Below, piece by piece: positions 27,739 to 36,550 of a DNA stretch of 64,000 nt. Made by a program: the position numbers and the translations under genes. The notes under the pieces are model-generated. The model was not told the DNA's origin. It saw nothing but the letters and a program-made list of their open reading frames with translations, and did not search any database. How positions within the stretch are numbered: the first letter of the stretch is position 1; every line of letters begins with the position of its first letter. The stretch comes from Terriglobia bacterium. Its GTDB lineage: Bacteria > Acidobacteriota > Terriglobia > Terriglobales > Acidobacteriaceae. The stretch lies in contig JAIQEU010000014.1 of the NCBI GenBank assembly GCA_020073665.1, positions 1 through 64,000 of the forward strand, given 5' to 3'.

Positions 27739-28662
27739 CTACTTACGCGCCGCGGCGACGGCTTTGCGCACGTGCCCGGCAGTGACTTTAATTGCGCGCT
27801 GGGCCCGGGGTCGGCTGACGCCTGCCTTCAACATGACGATGGCTACTGGGACGCTCTGGCCTGCCTGCGCCAGGGCCTCCTGCGCGACTTCTCGATCTAC
27901 TCCCGTGGCCCGCTGAAGGATGGTCAATGCCCGTTCGATCAGTTTCGTGTTCTTCTGATGAACGTTGACCATCAGGTTGCCGTACACGTATCCCAGGCGA
28001 GTCATGGCGCCGCTCGAAAGAATGTTCAGCACCATCTTCTCGGCCGTGCCTGCTTTCATGCGAGTCGATCCGGATATGACTTCCGGACCCACCTCCACCA
28101 CGATGGCCAGGTGAGCGGCTCTCTCCAGTTGCGAATCGTGATTGGAAGTGACGGCAATCGTTCTTGCGCCTTGACGGCGCGCGTAGGCAATGGCGGCAAC
28201 AGTGAAGGGAGTCCGGCCACTGGCGGCGATCCCGACCACCACATCCTTCCGCCCCGGCTTCCGTCTGGCGATTTCCCGCGCGCCCAGTTCGGCAGAGTCT
28301 TCGTCGGCCTCAACTGCGCCCGCCAGGGCTTTCAGGCCGCCGGCAATCACGAACTGCACGGTGGTGGGATCGGTATTGAACGTAGGTGGACACTCGGCGG
28401 CATCGAGCGCTGCAATTCGGCCACTGGTGCCCGTTCCCACATAGATCAACCGTCCACCGCGCTTCAGGGCGTCGGCAATCAGGTCGATGCCGCGCGCGAT
28501 TTGGGGAAGAGCGCGTTTGACCGCGGCCGCAACCTTGGAATCTTCGCGGTTGATGATGCGCGCGACTTCCAGCGACGACTTCAGATCCAGGTCAGCTGAA
28601 GCGCGGTTGGCCTGCTCGGTAGTCAGGTGGGCGAGATCGATTTGGCGCCTTCGTGGGGTCAT
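27739..28662 (-). CDS. murQ: N-acetylmuramic acid 6-phosphate etherase
   Basis: A 307-residue SIS-domain lyase that cleaves the lactyl ether of MurNAc-6-phosphate, giving GlcNAc-6-phosphate and D-lactate. Family blocks: GGRLIYVGTGTSGRIAALDAAECPPTF, ARKPGRKDVVVGIAASGRTPF and GSTRMKAGTAEKMVLNILSSGAM. Its start overlaps the stop of the upstream serine hydrolase (28659-28662), so the two are translationally coupled. Together with the AmiE-NamZ fusion nearby it defines a muropeptide recycling route. No MurP transporter or MurNAc kinase is visible here. Confidence 0.95.
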   Translation of the reverse strand: MTPRRRQIDLAHLTTEQANRASADLDLKSSLEVARIINREDSKVAAAVKRALPQIARGIDLIADALKRGGRLIYVGTGTSGRIAALDAAECPPTFNTDPTTVQFVIAGGLKALAGAVEADEDSAELGAREIARRKPGRKDVVVGIAASGRTPFTVAAIAYARRQGARTIAVTSNHDSQLERAAHLAIVVEVGPEVISGSTRMKAGTAEKMVLNILSSGAMTRLGYVYGNLMVNVHQKNTKLIERALTILQRATGVDREVAQEALAQAGQSVPVAIVMLKAGVSRPRAQRAIKVTAGHVRKAVAAARK

Positions 28663-29843
28663 CGAGTGAAAGCTTCGATCACTGCGTCGTGAAACTTGGG
28701 CCGCACTTCTTTGATCTTCTGCGAGCCGCGGTCCGGCCAGGTGCGGTTGGTGAGCAGGGTAATTGAAAGCCTGCGCTCAGGATCAATCCACACCGAAGTT
28801 CCGGTGTAGCCTAGATGTCCGAAAGCATTTGCCGAGAAGTGTTTGCCAGATTGGGAAGGCGATGAGGGCGTATCCCAGCCCAAGGCTCGTGAGGTGCCCG
28901 CAGGCGCAGGTTCACGCCTCGTGAAGAATGCCAGGGTTTCGGGCCGAACCATAGGACGCCCACCGTTCAGCATGGCCTCGGCGAAGACGGCGATATCCTG
29001 AGCGGTCGCGAACAGGCCGGCGTGTCCTGCAACACCGCCCAGCACGCTGCAATTTTCGTCCTGAACTTCGCCTTGGATGACTCGTCCGCGGAAATCGCGG
29101 TCATCGGCCGTGGGAGGAATCAGAGTCCTCCAACCGGGCGAGGGGTTGAAGGCAGTGTGGGCCATTCCCAAGGGCCCAAAAACTTCCCGTTGGCAGAAGC
29201 GGTCGAGCGATTCGTCGGCGATGCGCTCCAGCGCCGCGCCCAGGATGATAAAGCCGATGTCGCTATATGCGGATTTCACGCCGGGCTCTGCCACCAGCGG
29301 AGTGGCAAAGGCCGCGCGCATAAGATCCTCCCGCGTTTTCGCTCGCAGAAAGAGCTTCTCATATGCCGGCAGTCCCGACGAGTGGGCCAGCAGCAGGTGC
29401 ACGGTCACGTCCCGCCTGCGAGGATCGTCGCCGGCAAATTCTGGCAGGATGGCCGCTACCTGCATCTCCAGGTCCAGCAACCCGCGCTCGTAGAGGATCA
29501 TGGCCATGGTGGTCGTGGCGATGACCTTGGAAACCGATGCGATATCAAAGATGCTGGCGACTGTCGCTTCGGGAGACTCGGGCTCGTAAGTGAAACGGCC
29601 CTGTGCCTTCAGTCCAACCAGACTCCCGTTGTGCGTGACTGCGACCGACGCGCAGGGAAAAGCGTGATCGGCAATGGCCTGCTCGAGCACCTCAAAGGCG
29701 GCGTGGACTACGCTGTCCTGCTGCTGGTAGGCAGGAGCGGGAAAGTGCGCCGGAGTGGCCTTGGTGTTCAGTGAGGAAGAGCCTCCCGAAAAAATAGTCT
29801 CCTGCCCGTTTATAACATTTCCTTCTGCCCTGTAAAGCCGCAC
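28659..29843 (-). CDS. Beta-lactamase-fold serine hydrolase, AmiE-like
   Basis: A 394-residue class C beta-lactamase-like hydrolase with SxxK (SVSK in IASVSKVIATTT), the YxN-equivalent YSD (KSAYSDIGF) and the KTG-equivalent HLGYTGTS. The GGVAGHAGLFATAQD segment is characteristic of the AmiE/YbbE group, N-acetylmuramyl-L-alanine amidases in Bacillus peptidoglycan recycling. Unlike the fusion protein next door it has no clear signal peptide. Start GTG 29843 is the only in-frame candidate near the N-terminus and is uncertain. It overlaps murQ by 4 nt and is divergent from the AmiE-NamZ gene. Muropeptide amidase is the favoured role; a peptidase or esterase is possible. Confidence 0.8.
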   Translation of the reverse strand: MRLYRAEGNVINGQETIFSGGSSSLNTKATPAHFPAPAYQQQDSVVHAAFEVLEQAIADHAFPCASVAVTHNGSLVGLKAQGRFTYEPESPEATVASIFDIASVSKVIATTTMAMILYERGLLDLEMQVAAILPEFAGDDPRRRDVTVHLLLAHSSGLPAYEKLFLRAKTREDLMRAAFATPLVAEPGVKSAYSDIGFIILGAALERIADESLDRFCQREVFGPLGMAHTAFNPSPGWRTLIPPTADDRDFRGRVIQGEVQDENCSVLGGVAGHAGLFATAQDIAVFAEAMLNGGRPMVRPETLAFFTRREPAPAGTSRALGWDTPSSPSQSGKHFSANAFGHLGYTGTSVWIDPERRLSITLLTNRTWPDRGSQKIKEVRPKFHDAVIEAFTR

Positions 29844-29985
29844 CTCATGTTACAAACGGTACCTTCGGGCATGGAGTTTCTTGAGCATTCCTGCGCGGGT
29901 TGTGTAAAGTCAGAGTATTCGGACAATTGACACAATCGGTAGGAGATCACGTTGGCAGAACTGTGCACGCTGCTTTCTGGCAGTC

Positions 29986-32331
29986 GTGTTCTTGCTGGTT
30001 CTCGCCTCATCGCCGCTAGAAGCAACTACTAAGGCCCCCGGCGCAAATCGGTTCCGCATTCTCGATTCGATCGTCGAAGACGCCATCCACGATGGCCAGG
30101 TCCCCGGGGCCGTGGTGCTGGTGTGGCACGACGGGCAGGTGGTATACCGCAAAGCGATTGGCAATCGCGCGCTCGAACCGCGGCGTGAGCCCATGACCGT
30201 GGATACGGTCTTCGACGTGGCCTCGCTTACCAAAGTGGTCGCAACCACGATCGCGGTCATGCAACTGGTCGAACGCGGCGAGTTGCGACTCAACGATCCG
30301 GTCGCCAAGTATCTGCCTGAATTTGCCCAGAACGGCAAGGATGAGATCACCGTCCGCCAGTTGCTCACCCACTACTCCGGACTGGAGGAAGATCTGGACT
30401 TGGGCCAGCCCTGGCAAGGGGAGCAGACTGCCTTTCGCATGGCCTTCGCGGAGAAGCCAGTCTTCCCGCCAGGCTCGCGTTTCCTCTACAGCGATGTCAA
30501 CTTCATTGTCCTCGGTGCGCTGGTGGAGCGAATATCCGGCGTGCCGCTGGAACAATACACAACCAAACACATCTTCGCTCCGCTGAAGATGACCCACACG
30601 CGGTATCTGCCGCCCGCGGTCTGGAAGACGAAAATCGCGCCGACTCAATTCGACGAACAAAACAAGATGCTGCGCGGCGTGGTCCACGATCCCACCGCGC
30701 GCCGCATGGGCGGCGTTGCCGGACACTCAGGTCTGTTCTCCACGGCCGACGATCTCTCACTCTTCGCCCAAGCCTTGCTCAATGGCAGCACGGTGCTGTC
30801 GGCGGCGATGGTGGAGAAGATGACCACGCCCCAGCAACCGGCCACCGCGCAAACCCTGCGCGGGCTGGGGTGGGACATCGATTCGCCGTTCTCCAGCAAT
30901 CGCGGCGAATTGCTTCCTGTAGGGTCGTTCGGTCACACCGGGTATACGGGGACTTCGCTGTGGATCGATCCCACCACACGCACGTTTGTCATCGTGCTCA
31001 GCAACGCCGTGCATCCGCGAGGGAAGGGAAGTGCAATTGCGCTGCGCTCCAAAATTGCGACGGCGGTGGCTGCGGAACTCTCCCTGACGACTCCCGAGCA
31101 GGAAAAGCTGCGTTGGCAGAGCCTCACCGGTTACAACGAAACCCAGACCGCGGCTCGACGCATGGCTACGCGCAACGGGACGGTGAAGGCGGGGATCGAT
31201 GTTCTCGAAGCCCACAACTTCGATCTGATCCACGGCAGCACAGCGAAGAAGAAAATTGGCCTGCTTACCAATCAAACTGGCGTGGACTCGCAGGGAATGC
31301 GCACCATCGATGTGCTGGCCCACGCGCCGGACGTTTCGCTGGACGCGATCTTCAGCCCGGAACACGGGGTGACGGGAACTCTCGACACCACCAAGGTCGG
31401 CGACTCGCACGACGCCGCCACCGGCGTTCCGGTTTACAGTGTCTACGGCAGCACCGACGCGGAGCGGCGCCCGTCAGTTGACCTTTTCAAGCAACTGGAT
31501 GCAGTGGTAGTCGACATGCAGGACGCGGGCGTGCGCTTCTACACCTACGAAACTACCCTGGGATATTTTCTCGAGGCCGCGGCAAAGGCGGGCACAGACA
31601 TCATCGTGCTCGACCGGCCCAATCCCATCACCGGATCGTTTGTGCAAGGGCCGCTGTCTGATCCTGGGCGCGAGAACTTTACCAATTACACAACCGTCCC
31701 GGTGCGTCACGGCATGACCATGGGTGAGTTGGCGCAAATGTTTAATACCGAGCGCCATATCAACGCGCATCTTCAAGTCGTCCCCATGGAAGGCTGGGTA
31801 CGTGGTGATTGGTTTGATTCCACCGGACTGACATGGATCAATCCCTCGCCAAATCTTCGCAGTCTAACCCAGGCCACGTTGTACCCCGGGGTGGGGCTGA
31901 TCGAAGGCGCCAACGTCTCGGTGGGAAGAGGGACTGACACTCCGTTTGAGTTATTGGGTGCTCCGTGGATGAACGGACACCAGTTGGCGGACTACCTGAA
32001 TGCCAGGAGTATTTCCGGGGTGCGCTTCGTCCCTGTGAGTTTTACGCCCACGGAGAGCCGATACGCCGGCCAGATCTGCAACGGGGTGAATATAGTATTG
32101 ATCGATCGAAACGCTTTTGATGGGCCTGAGTTGGGAATCGAGTTGGCCTCGACACTCGAGAAGCTCTATCCGGAAAAGTTTCAGGTGGAGAAGATCCAGG
32201 ACCTACTGTTGAACCAGTCGGTATATGACGCGATTACCCGCGGCGACGATCCGCGGCGCATTGCCGAGGACTGGCGCGTGGCACTGGAAAGCTTCCAGGC
32301 TCTTCGGCAGAAGTATCTTATCTACAAGTAG
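29986..32331 (+). CDS. Fusion of AmiE-like serine hydrolase and NamZ (DUF1343) exo-N-acetylmuramidase
   Basis: A 781-residue two-domain exported protein. Residues about 20-370 form a serine hydrolase with SLTK, YSDVN, MGGVAGHSGLF and GHTGYTGTS. Residues about 395-781 are a complete DUF1343/NamZ domain: GLLTNQTGVDSQGMRTIDVL, FSPEHGVTGTLD, VVVDMQDAGVRFYTYETTL, LDRPNPITG and the C-terminal GRGTDTPFELLGAPW block. In Bacillus subtilis AmiE removes the peptide and NamZ releases terminal MurNAc; here both are on one chain. GTG 29986 gives a short, uncharged signal peptide (FLLVLASSPLEA). In-frame codons from 29953 (WQNCARCFLAVV) would complete it, with AGGAG at 29941-29945, so a non-standard start or a 1-nt error upstream is possible. 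Confidence 0.88.
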   Translation: MFLLVLASSPLEATTKAPGANRFRILDSIVEDAIHDGQVPGAVVLVWHDGQVVYRKAIGNRALEPRREPMTVDTVFDVASLTKVVATTIAVMQLVERGELRLNDPVAKYLPEFAQNGKDEITVRQLLTHYSGLEEDLDLGQPWQGEQTAFRMAFAEKPVFPPGSRFLYSDVNFIVLGALVERISGVPLEQYTTKHIFAPLKMTHTRYLPPAVWKTKIAPTQFDEQNKMLRGVVHDPTARRMGGVAGHSGLFSTADDLSLFAQALLNGSTVLSAAMVEKMTTPQQPATAQTLRGLGWDIDSPFSSNRGELLPVGSFGHTGYTGTSLWIDPTTRTFVIVLSNAVHPRGKGSAIALRSKIATAVAAELSLTTPEQEKLRWQSLTGYNETQTAARRMATRNGTVKAGIDVLEAHNFDLIHGSTAKKKIGLLTNQTGVDSQGMRTIDVLAHAPDVSLDAIFSPEHGVTGTLDTTKVGDSHDAATGVPVYSVYGSTDAERRPSVDLFKQLDAVVVDMQDAGVRFYTYETTLGYFLEAAAKAGTDIIVLDRPNPITGSFVQGPLSDPGRENFTNYTTVPVRHGMTMGELAQMFNTERHINAHLQVVPMEGWVRGDWFDSTGLTWINPSPNLRSLTQATLYPGVGLIEGANVSVGRGTDTPFELLGAPWMNGHQLADYLNARSISGVRFVPVSFTPTESRYAGQICNGVNIVLIDRNAFDGPELGIELASTLEKLYPEKFQVEKIQDLLLNQSVYDAITRGDDPRRIAEDWRVALESFQALRQKYLIYK

Positions 32332-32473
32332 CGACTTGCGTTCTTTCCAGCAAGGAAACGTTCTCGTCACCTCAACCTGCCCGAGGGGAGTCCGGTCCGG
32401 CGGTGCGTACGCTTAGCGTATTGGTTAGAATGGTGGACCCAGACAATTGTGAGCAGTCAGGAGTGAAGAGCGA

Positions 32474-32752
32474 ATGAAAGCTGGTACCCCCAATCCCCCG
32501 GCACCGATCCCGTTCTACCGCTGTGCTGGCCCCAATTGCGGAGTGCTCAAGGCATCGAGTGACCGTTGGTGGCTGATGTGGACTTCGTTCGGCGAATTCA
32601 ACCGCCCGGTTTTGTACCTGTGCTCGTGGGATGAGGGCATCGCCCAGAATGAGGGCACGCTGCACGTCTGCGGCGAGTTGTGCGCCCAGCGCCTGCAGTC
32701 GCAGTTCATGGGCAATGTGCGGGAAAACCAGCCTAAGCGTAGCGGCTCGTAA
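32474..32752 (+). CDS. Small cysteine-containing protein of unknown function
   Basis: A 92-residue protein with an N-terminal CAGPNCGVLK and a C-terminal CGELCAQRLQSQF, two CxxxxC/CxxxC pairs that could hold one zinc ion, around a hydrophobic aromatic centre (DRWWLMWTSFGEF). ATG 32474 follows GAAGAGCGA. No signal peptide and no membrane helix. I do not recognise a named family. It stands between the AmiE-NamZ gene and a secreted protein on the same strand, with about 140-nt gaps, so probably its own transcript. Confidence 0.6.
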   Translation: MKAGTPNPPAPIPFYRCAGPNCGVLKASSDRWWLMWTSFGEFNRPVLYLCSWDEGIAQNEGTLHVCGELCAQRLQSQFMGNVRENQPKRSGS

Positions 32753-32901
32753 GCAGCATCGCGTACTGAATTGAGAATGCAAATAACCTTCCCCGCTGTA
32801 GCCGCATCCTAGCTTGCATATCCAGCTTCGCGTTGCCGCCTTTATACTGATGCCAGTCACCGGCGGCCAGCCGGAGGCTTGGTCTTTCTTGGGAGGTTTT
32901 T

Positions 32902-33585
32902 GTGCGGATGACGCTCACCCTGCTCCTGCTCTCAGCTTTGGCTGCGGCTCAAGGCGCTCCGGCTGCGCCAGCGAATGCTGCCGCGGCGTCAACAGCGACG
33001 GCTTCGCTCGAGATTCCGGCTGGTACCAAGGTGCCAGTGGCTCTCAAGCAGGCCATCTCTACCAAGAGCGCACGCGAAGGGGACGCGGTGTACGCCGAAA
33101 CTACCTTCCCCGTAGTGCTCAACGACCGCATCCTGATTCCCGCCGGCACCTACGTACAAGGTACGATCAGCCACGTGGAGCGAGCGGGGAGAATCAAGGG
33201 ACGGGCCGAAGTCCTGATGCACTTCACCACCCTCATTTATCCCAGCGGTTATACCGTGATGTTGCCAGGCTCCATTGAAAATGCGCCTGGAGTGGACAAG
33301 ACTTCGATGAAGGGGGACGAAGGTACCATTCGCGCCGACAGCCAGGCGGGACAGAAGGCAGGCACCATCGCCAGCACGGCTGCTACCGGCACGGTTGTGG
33401 GTGCCATTGCGAACGGAGGCAAGGGAGCCTTGATCGGCGCGGCTGCGGGAGGCGCGGTCGGAACCGTGATCGCCGTGCTGACGCGCAACAACGAAGTCAA
33501 GCTGGATACAGGCACTACCCTGGAGATGGTGATCCAGCGTCCCGTCCCGCTGGATGCCAGCCGCATACCACCTCCGGTGAAGTAA
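32902..33585 (+). CDS. Secreted protein with TrbI/VirB10-like beta domain and glycine zipper (paralogue 1)
   Basis: A 227-residue protein with GTG start 32902 after GGGAGG and a signal peptide (RMTLTLLLLSALAAAQGAPA). Residues about 40-130 form a beta-rich domain: EIPAGTKVPVALKQAISTKS, LNDRILIPAGTYVQGTISHV, GRAEVLMHFTTLIYPSG. It is followed by a glycine/alanine zipper (AIANGGKGALIGAAAGGAVG) and a closing beta element (LDTGTTLEMVIQRPV). The beta part resembles the C-terminal domain of VirB10/TrbI. Two paralogues lie at 34570-35211 and 57442-58071. Location is probably periplasm or outer membrane; function unknown. Confidence 0.65.
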   Translation: MRMTLTLLLLSALAAAQGAPAAPANAAAASTATASLEIPAGTKVPVALKQAISTKSAREGDAVYAETTFPVVLNDRILIPAGTYVQGTISHVERAGRIKGRAEVLMHFTTLIYPSGYTVMLPGSIENAPGVDKTSMKGDEGTIRADSQAGQKAGTIASTAATGTVVGAIANGGKGALIGAAAGGAVGTVIAVLTRNNEVKLDTGTTLEMVIQRPVPLDASRIPPPVK

Positions 33586-33638
33586 GCCCTCGCGAGTCCG
33601 GGTTGTTGACGGGGCGTCGGCGCCACCGCCACCTCAAG

Positions 33639-34367
33639 CTACTTCAAAGCGAACATGGCGTTCACGTGGGCGGTGACCTGGATACTCTGTGGGCTGAACT
33701 CCTCGGTCGGCGCCGGTGTCGCCACTCCCGCATTCATCCTCATCATGGAAGTCGCCTGCATGGGCGCCACAATCCGCACATTTTCAAACGTATCGACGGA
33801 GGCATACGACAGTTCGCCTAGCGTGCGTCCGCCGGCCCGCGCCACCGCACTTGCCGATTCTCGCGCGCGCCGGTAGGCATCTTCCACAGCTTTGGTTTTC
33901 GCGGCGTCCATGTCTTCCAGGGTGTAATTGATGGTCTGATTTTCGGTCACGTCGGCGTCTGCAAGCTGCTGCAGGATGGGAGCGATCTTGGAGAAATCCT
34001 TCAGCTTAAGGGAGACGCTGGCATTCACTCGATAGCCCACCAGCTTGCGCTTTGGGTTCTTCCAGTCGTACACCGGCTGGATGGAAAAGAAGCCGATCTC
34101 CGCGGTTTTGGGCTCGATCCCGTTGGAGCGCAGAATCTGCCGGATCTGTTCGGCTGACTTGGAGGCGCGGTCGTACGCGGCGCGCGAGGTCTCCTCCTGT
34201 GCGGCAATGTTGAATTGCACCATGGCGGTGTCCGGATTAGCTTCGAACTTCCCGTCAGCGCCGACGAAGACTGTGTTGGCCTGGGCGGTAATCGTGGGAC
34301 GGTCCTGGGAAGCGGCTGATACCCACGCGGCAAGGATAAGAAGCAGGAATGCGAAAGCAGTTCTCAT
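33639..34367 (-). CDS. SIMPL-domain (DUF541) exported protein
   Basis: A 242-residue protein with signal peptide RTAFAFLLLILAAWVSAASQ and a SIMPL/DUF541 domain: ITAQANTVFVGADGKFEANPDTAMVQF, SNGIEPKTAEIGFFSIQPVY, YRVNASVSLKLKDF and YTLEDMDAAKTKAVEDAYRRARESA. ATG 34367 is chosen because the signal peptide begins there; the 41 upstream codons are not conserved in style. SIMPL proteins are periplasmic or outer-membrane proteins linked in some bacteria to oxidative stress, without a known reaction. It lies downstream of a terminator and ends 54 nt from the convergent secreted protein. Confidence 0.85.
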   Translation of the reverse strand: MRTAFAFLLLILAAWVSAASQDRPTITAQANTVFVGADGKFEANPDTAMVQFNIAAQEETSRAAYDRASKSAEQIRQILRSNGIEPKTAEIGFFSIQPVYDWKNPKRKLVGYRVNASVSLKLKDFSKIAPILQQLADADVTENQTINYTLEDMDAAKTKAVEDAYRRARESASAVARAGGRTLGELSYASVDTFENVRIVAPMQATSMMRMNAGVATPAPTEEFSPQSIQVTAHVNAMFALK

Positions 34368-34485
34368 GGCTGTTCCTCTCGGGGGGATGGCAAGGAGAAT
34401 TTTACACGTCTCCATGCCCCCACAATAAAGAACGCCGCCCATGACGTAGCTTGCGCCCCCGGATCGACGAAAAGGCAAATCGAGC

Positions 34486-34522
34486 AACAAAAAGAGGCAC
34501 GGATTCTGATATCCGTGCCTCT
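34486..34522 (-). terminator. Intrinsic terminator for the secreted protein gene 34570-35211
   Basis: Minus strand: AGAGGCACGGA (34522-34512), 8-nt loop, TCCGTGCCTCT (34503-34493) and a TTTTTG run. Perfect 11-bp stem, 48 nt after the stop codon. Confidence 0.9.
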
Positions 34523-34569
34523 CTCTCGTCGAAATCGGTTCCGCGACGACGGGACCGACTATGAAACTC

Positions 34570-35211
34570 TCAATGCGTCGGTATCTGCAGTGGATGATCG
34601 AGCCGCACTTCCATGATGGTGCCCTTGTCCAGCTTCAGGTTGCGGTCGGTCAAAATTCCGGCGAGCGCGCCCGCACCGGCTCCCGCGCCGGCGCCGATTC
34701 CCGCGCCTTTTCCGCCGCCGGCCGCCGAGCCGGCGATGGCTCCCAGTCCAGCGCCGACTGCCACGGCTTCGATCTCGTGGCGTTTGCTCATGCCCTTGCG
34801 CTCGATCTCGCCTTCGTCGTCAGGCGCCTTCACGCCATGCTCTCCAGGCACCCCGGTCACGGTGGCGATCAAGGGCATCCACCCGTGATTGGTTTCGATC
34901 TCGTCGAAGCTGAGCAGCATGCGGGCGTGCAGCCCCTGTTCCACGGAACTCACATGACCCTTGACCTTCTTGCCGCGGGGAATGGTGCTGCCGTCAGGCG
35001 CCACCAGGTCCTCGGCCAGCTTGGCCTTGAAATGCTTGCCTTGTTCCGGCTTGCTGGTGTCGAGCTTGTCGTCCAGGCGGATCAGAAAAGTGGTTCCGTC
35101 AGGAATGGTGTGGGGCGGAGCCGGCGAGTTGCCTGGTTCCTGTGCCAACAGCGGCAGGCTTGCAAGCGCCACTGCGATACACAAAAACGAACGTAACCGA
35201 AAGCGGGTCAT
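34570..35211 (-). CDS. Secreted protein with TrbI/VirB10-like beta domain and glycine zipper (paralogue 2)
   Basis: A 213-residue protein with signal peptide TRFRLRSFLCIAVALASLPLLAQ. Same plan as the protein at 32902: IPDGTTFLIRLDDKLDTSKP, APDGSTIPRGKKVKGHVSSV, MLLSFDEIETNHGWMPLIATV, then a glycine-rich zipper (AGSAAGGGKGAGIGAGAGAG) and a final LDKGTIMEVRLDHPLQIPTH strand pair. The middle carries a charged insert (DDEGEIERKGMSKR). It is monocistronic, with its own terminator. Paralogy to the two other proteins in this window is clear; function is not known. Confidence 0.65.
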   Translation of the reverse strand: MTRFRLRSFLCIAVALASLPLLAQEPGNSPAPPHTIPDGTTFLIRLDDKLDTSKPEQGKHFKAKLAEDLVAPDGSTIPRGKKVKGHVSSVEQGLHARMLLSFDEIETNHGWMPLIATVTGVPGEHGVKAPDDEGEIERKGMSKRHEIEAVAVGAGLGAIAGSAAGGGKGAGIGAGAGAGAGALAGILTDRNLKLDKGTIMEVRLDHPLQIPTH

Positions 35212-35323
35212 AGGCGCACCTCAAGAGGTTGAGACTGCGAGCTTGCTAGTTGGATGTAGGCCCCAGGGAAAATGCTGCCTGCGGTTTGGGTATGTTTTTT
35301 TACAATACGGCAGGATGAACGGA

Positions 35324-36421
35324 TTAATTCGAACTCTTGGCGCTGGTCGAGTAGGCGATCCGGTTTATCTGCTGGTTGATATCTTTCCGCAGGTCGTCCC
35401 AGATATTTTCCGGCATCGAGAGAAAGACCTTGACCACCTCGGGATCGAATTGGCGTCCCGACCAGAGTTCAATTTCCTTACGGGCTGCGTCCAGGGTCTG
35501 CTTCGGGCGGTATGGACGGTCCGAGGTAATCGCGTCCAGAGTGTCGGCCACCGAGAACATGCGTGCCCCCAGGGGAATTTCGTTTCCCTTCAATCCGCGC
35601 GGATAGCCAGTGCCGTCCCACCGCTCCTGGTGTGCGTAGACGATTTCCGCAGCCTCGCCCAGGAAGGGAATCTTTTTCAACATCTGGTAGCCAAGGTAGC
35701 AATGCTCCCGCATGATAGCGACCTCATCGGGGCTCAAGGCTCCAGGCTTGCGTAGGATGACGTCGGGAATGGCCATTTTCCCGATATCGTGGAGAAAAGC
35801 CCCGCGGGCAATAACTCGAACCTGTTCATGGGACAACCCCATGGCCTTGGCAATGGCGATGGTGAAGGCGGTTACCCGCTTGGAATGGCCCTCGGTCTCG
35901 GCGTCCTTAAGATCAAGGGCGTCACCCAGCGCTTCCAGCGTGATGTCATAGGAGCGCTCCAGGCCCGCCATCGTCTGCCGTAGTTGCTCGGTGCGGGCGG
36001 CAACTAGGGCCTCCAGATCGCTCTGGTAGGCGCGGTTCTCCATCTTGAGGCGTCGGTTCTCCAGTGCCCGGGCGACGGCGGCCAGTAGCTGTTCCCGCTC
36101 AAATGGCTTCAGCAGGTAATCGTAGGCGCCGTTGCGCAACGCCTGCAGAGCCACGGAGATGTCGTGCACCGCCGTAACCATGACGACGGGCATGTCAGGG
36201 AATTTCTCCTTGGTGCGTTCCAGCAGGCCAATGCCATCCAGGTCGGCCATCATCAGGTCGGAGAGCATCAATTCGAACTCTTCTCCCGACTCCAGTAAAG
36301 CCAGGGCCTCCAGCCCGGAAGAAGCCTGCCGGCACTGGTAGTTAGCCGTGTTTAGCATGGCGCTTACAATCTCGCGGATTGATTCCTCGTCGTCGACTAC
36401 CAGGATGCGGTCAGATGGCAT
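35324..36421 (-). CDS. Response regulator with HD-GYP domain (probable c-di-GMP phosphodiesterase)
   Basis: A 365-residue protein: receiver domain (DRILVVDDEESIREIV, phosphoacceptor Asp in LMLSDLMMADLDG, Lys in YLLKPF), a coiled-coil linker, and an HD-GYP domain with the HD pair in GAFLHDIGKMAIPD and the GYP motif in HQERWDGTGYPRGLKGNEI. All HD-GYP metal ligands I can check are present, so hydrolysis of cyclic di-GMP is likely. ATG 36421 is chosen because receiver homology begins immediately after it; 31 further upstream codons are not convincing. It is divergent from the hybrid histidine kinase 130 nt away, a natural partner. Confidence 0.9.
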   Translation of the reverse strand: MPSDRILVVDDEESIREIVSAMLNTANYQCRQASSGLEALALLESGEEFELMLSDLMMADLDGIGLLERTKEKFPDMPVVMVTAVHDISVALQALRNGAYDYLLKPFEREQLLAAVARALENRRLKMENRAYQSDLEALVAARTEQLRQTMAGLERSYDITLEALGDALDLKDAETEGHSKRVTAFTIAIAKAMGLSHEQVRVIARGAFLHDIGKMAIPDVILRKPGALSPDEVAIMREHCYLGYQMLKKIPFLGEAAEIVYAHQERWDGTGYPRGLKGNEIPLGARMFSVADTLDAITSDRPYRPKQTLDAARKEIELWSGRQFDPEVVKVFLSMPENIWDDLRKDINQQINRIAYSTSAKSSN

Positions 36422-36550
36422 GGGTTCAGTAGAGTCTACTGCCAATTCTATCCCAGTTCGGAAGTTCCGAAAGTAACCAATAGATAGGGGAAAACCCATT
36501 AGTAACCGGTACAAGCGTGCTATTTAAGAGACTAGCGACCGAAGTCTACG

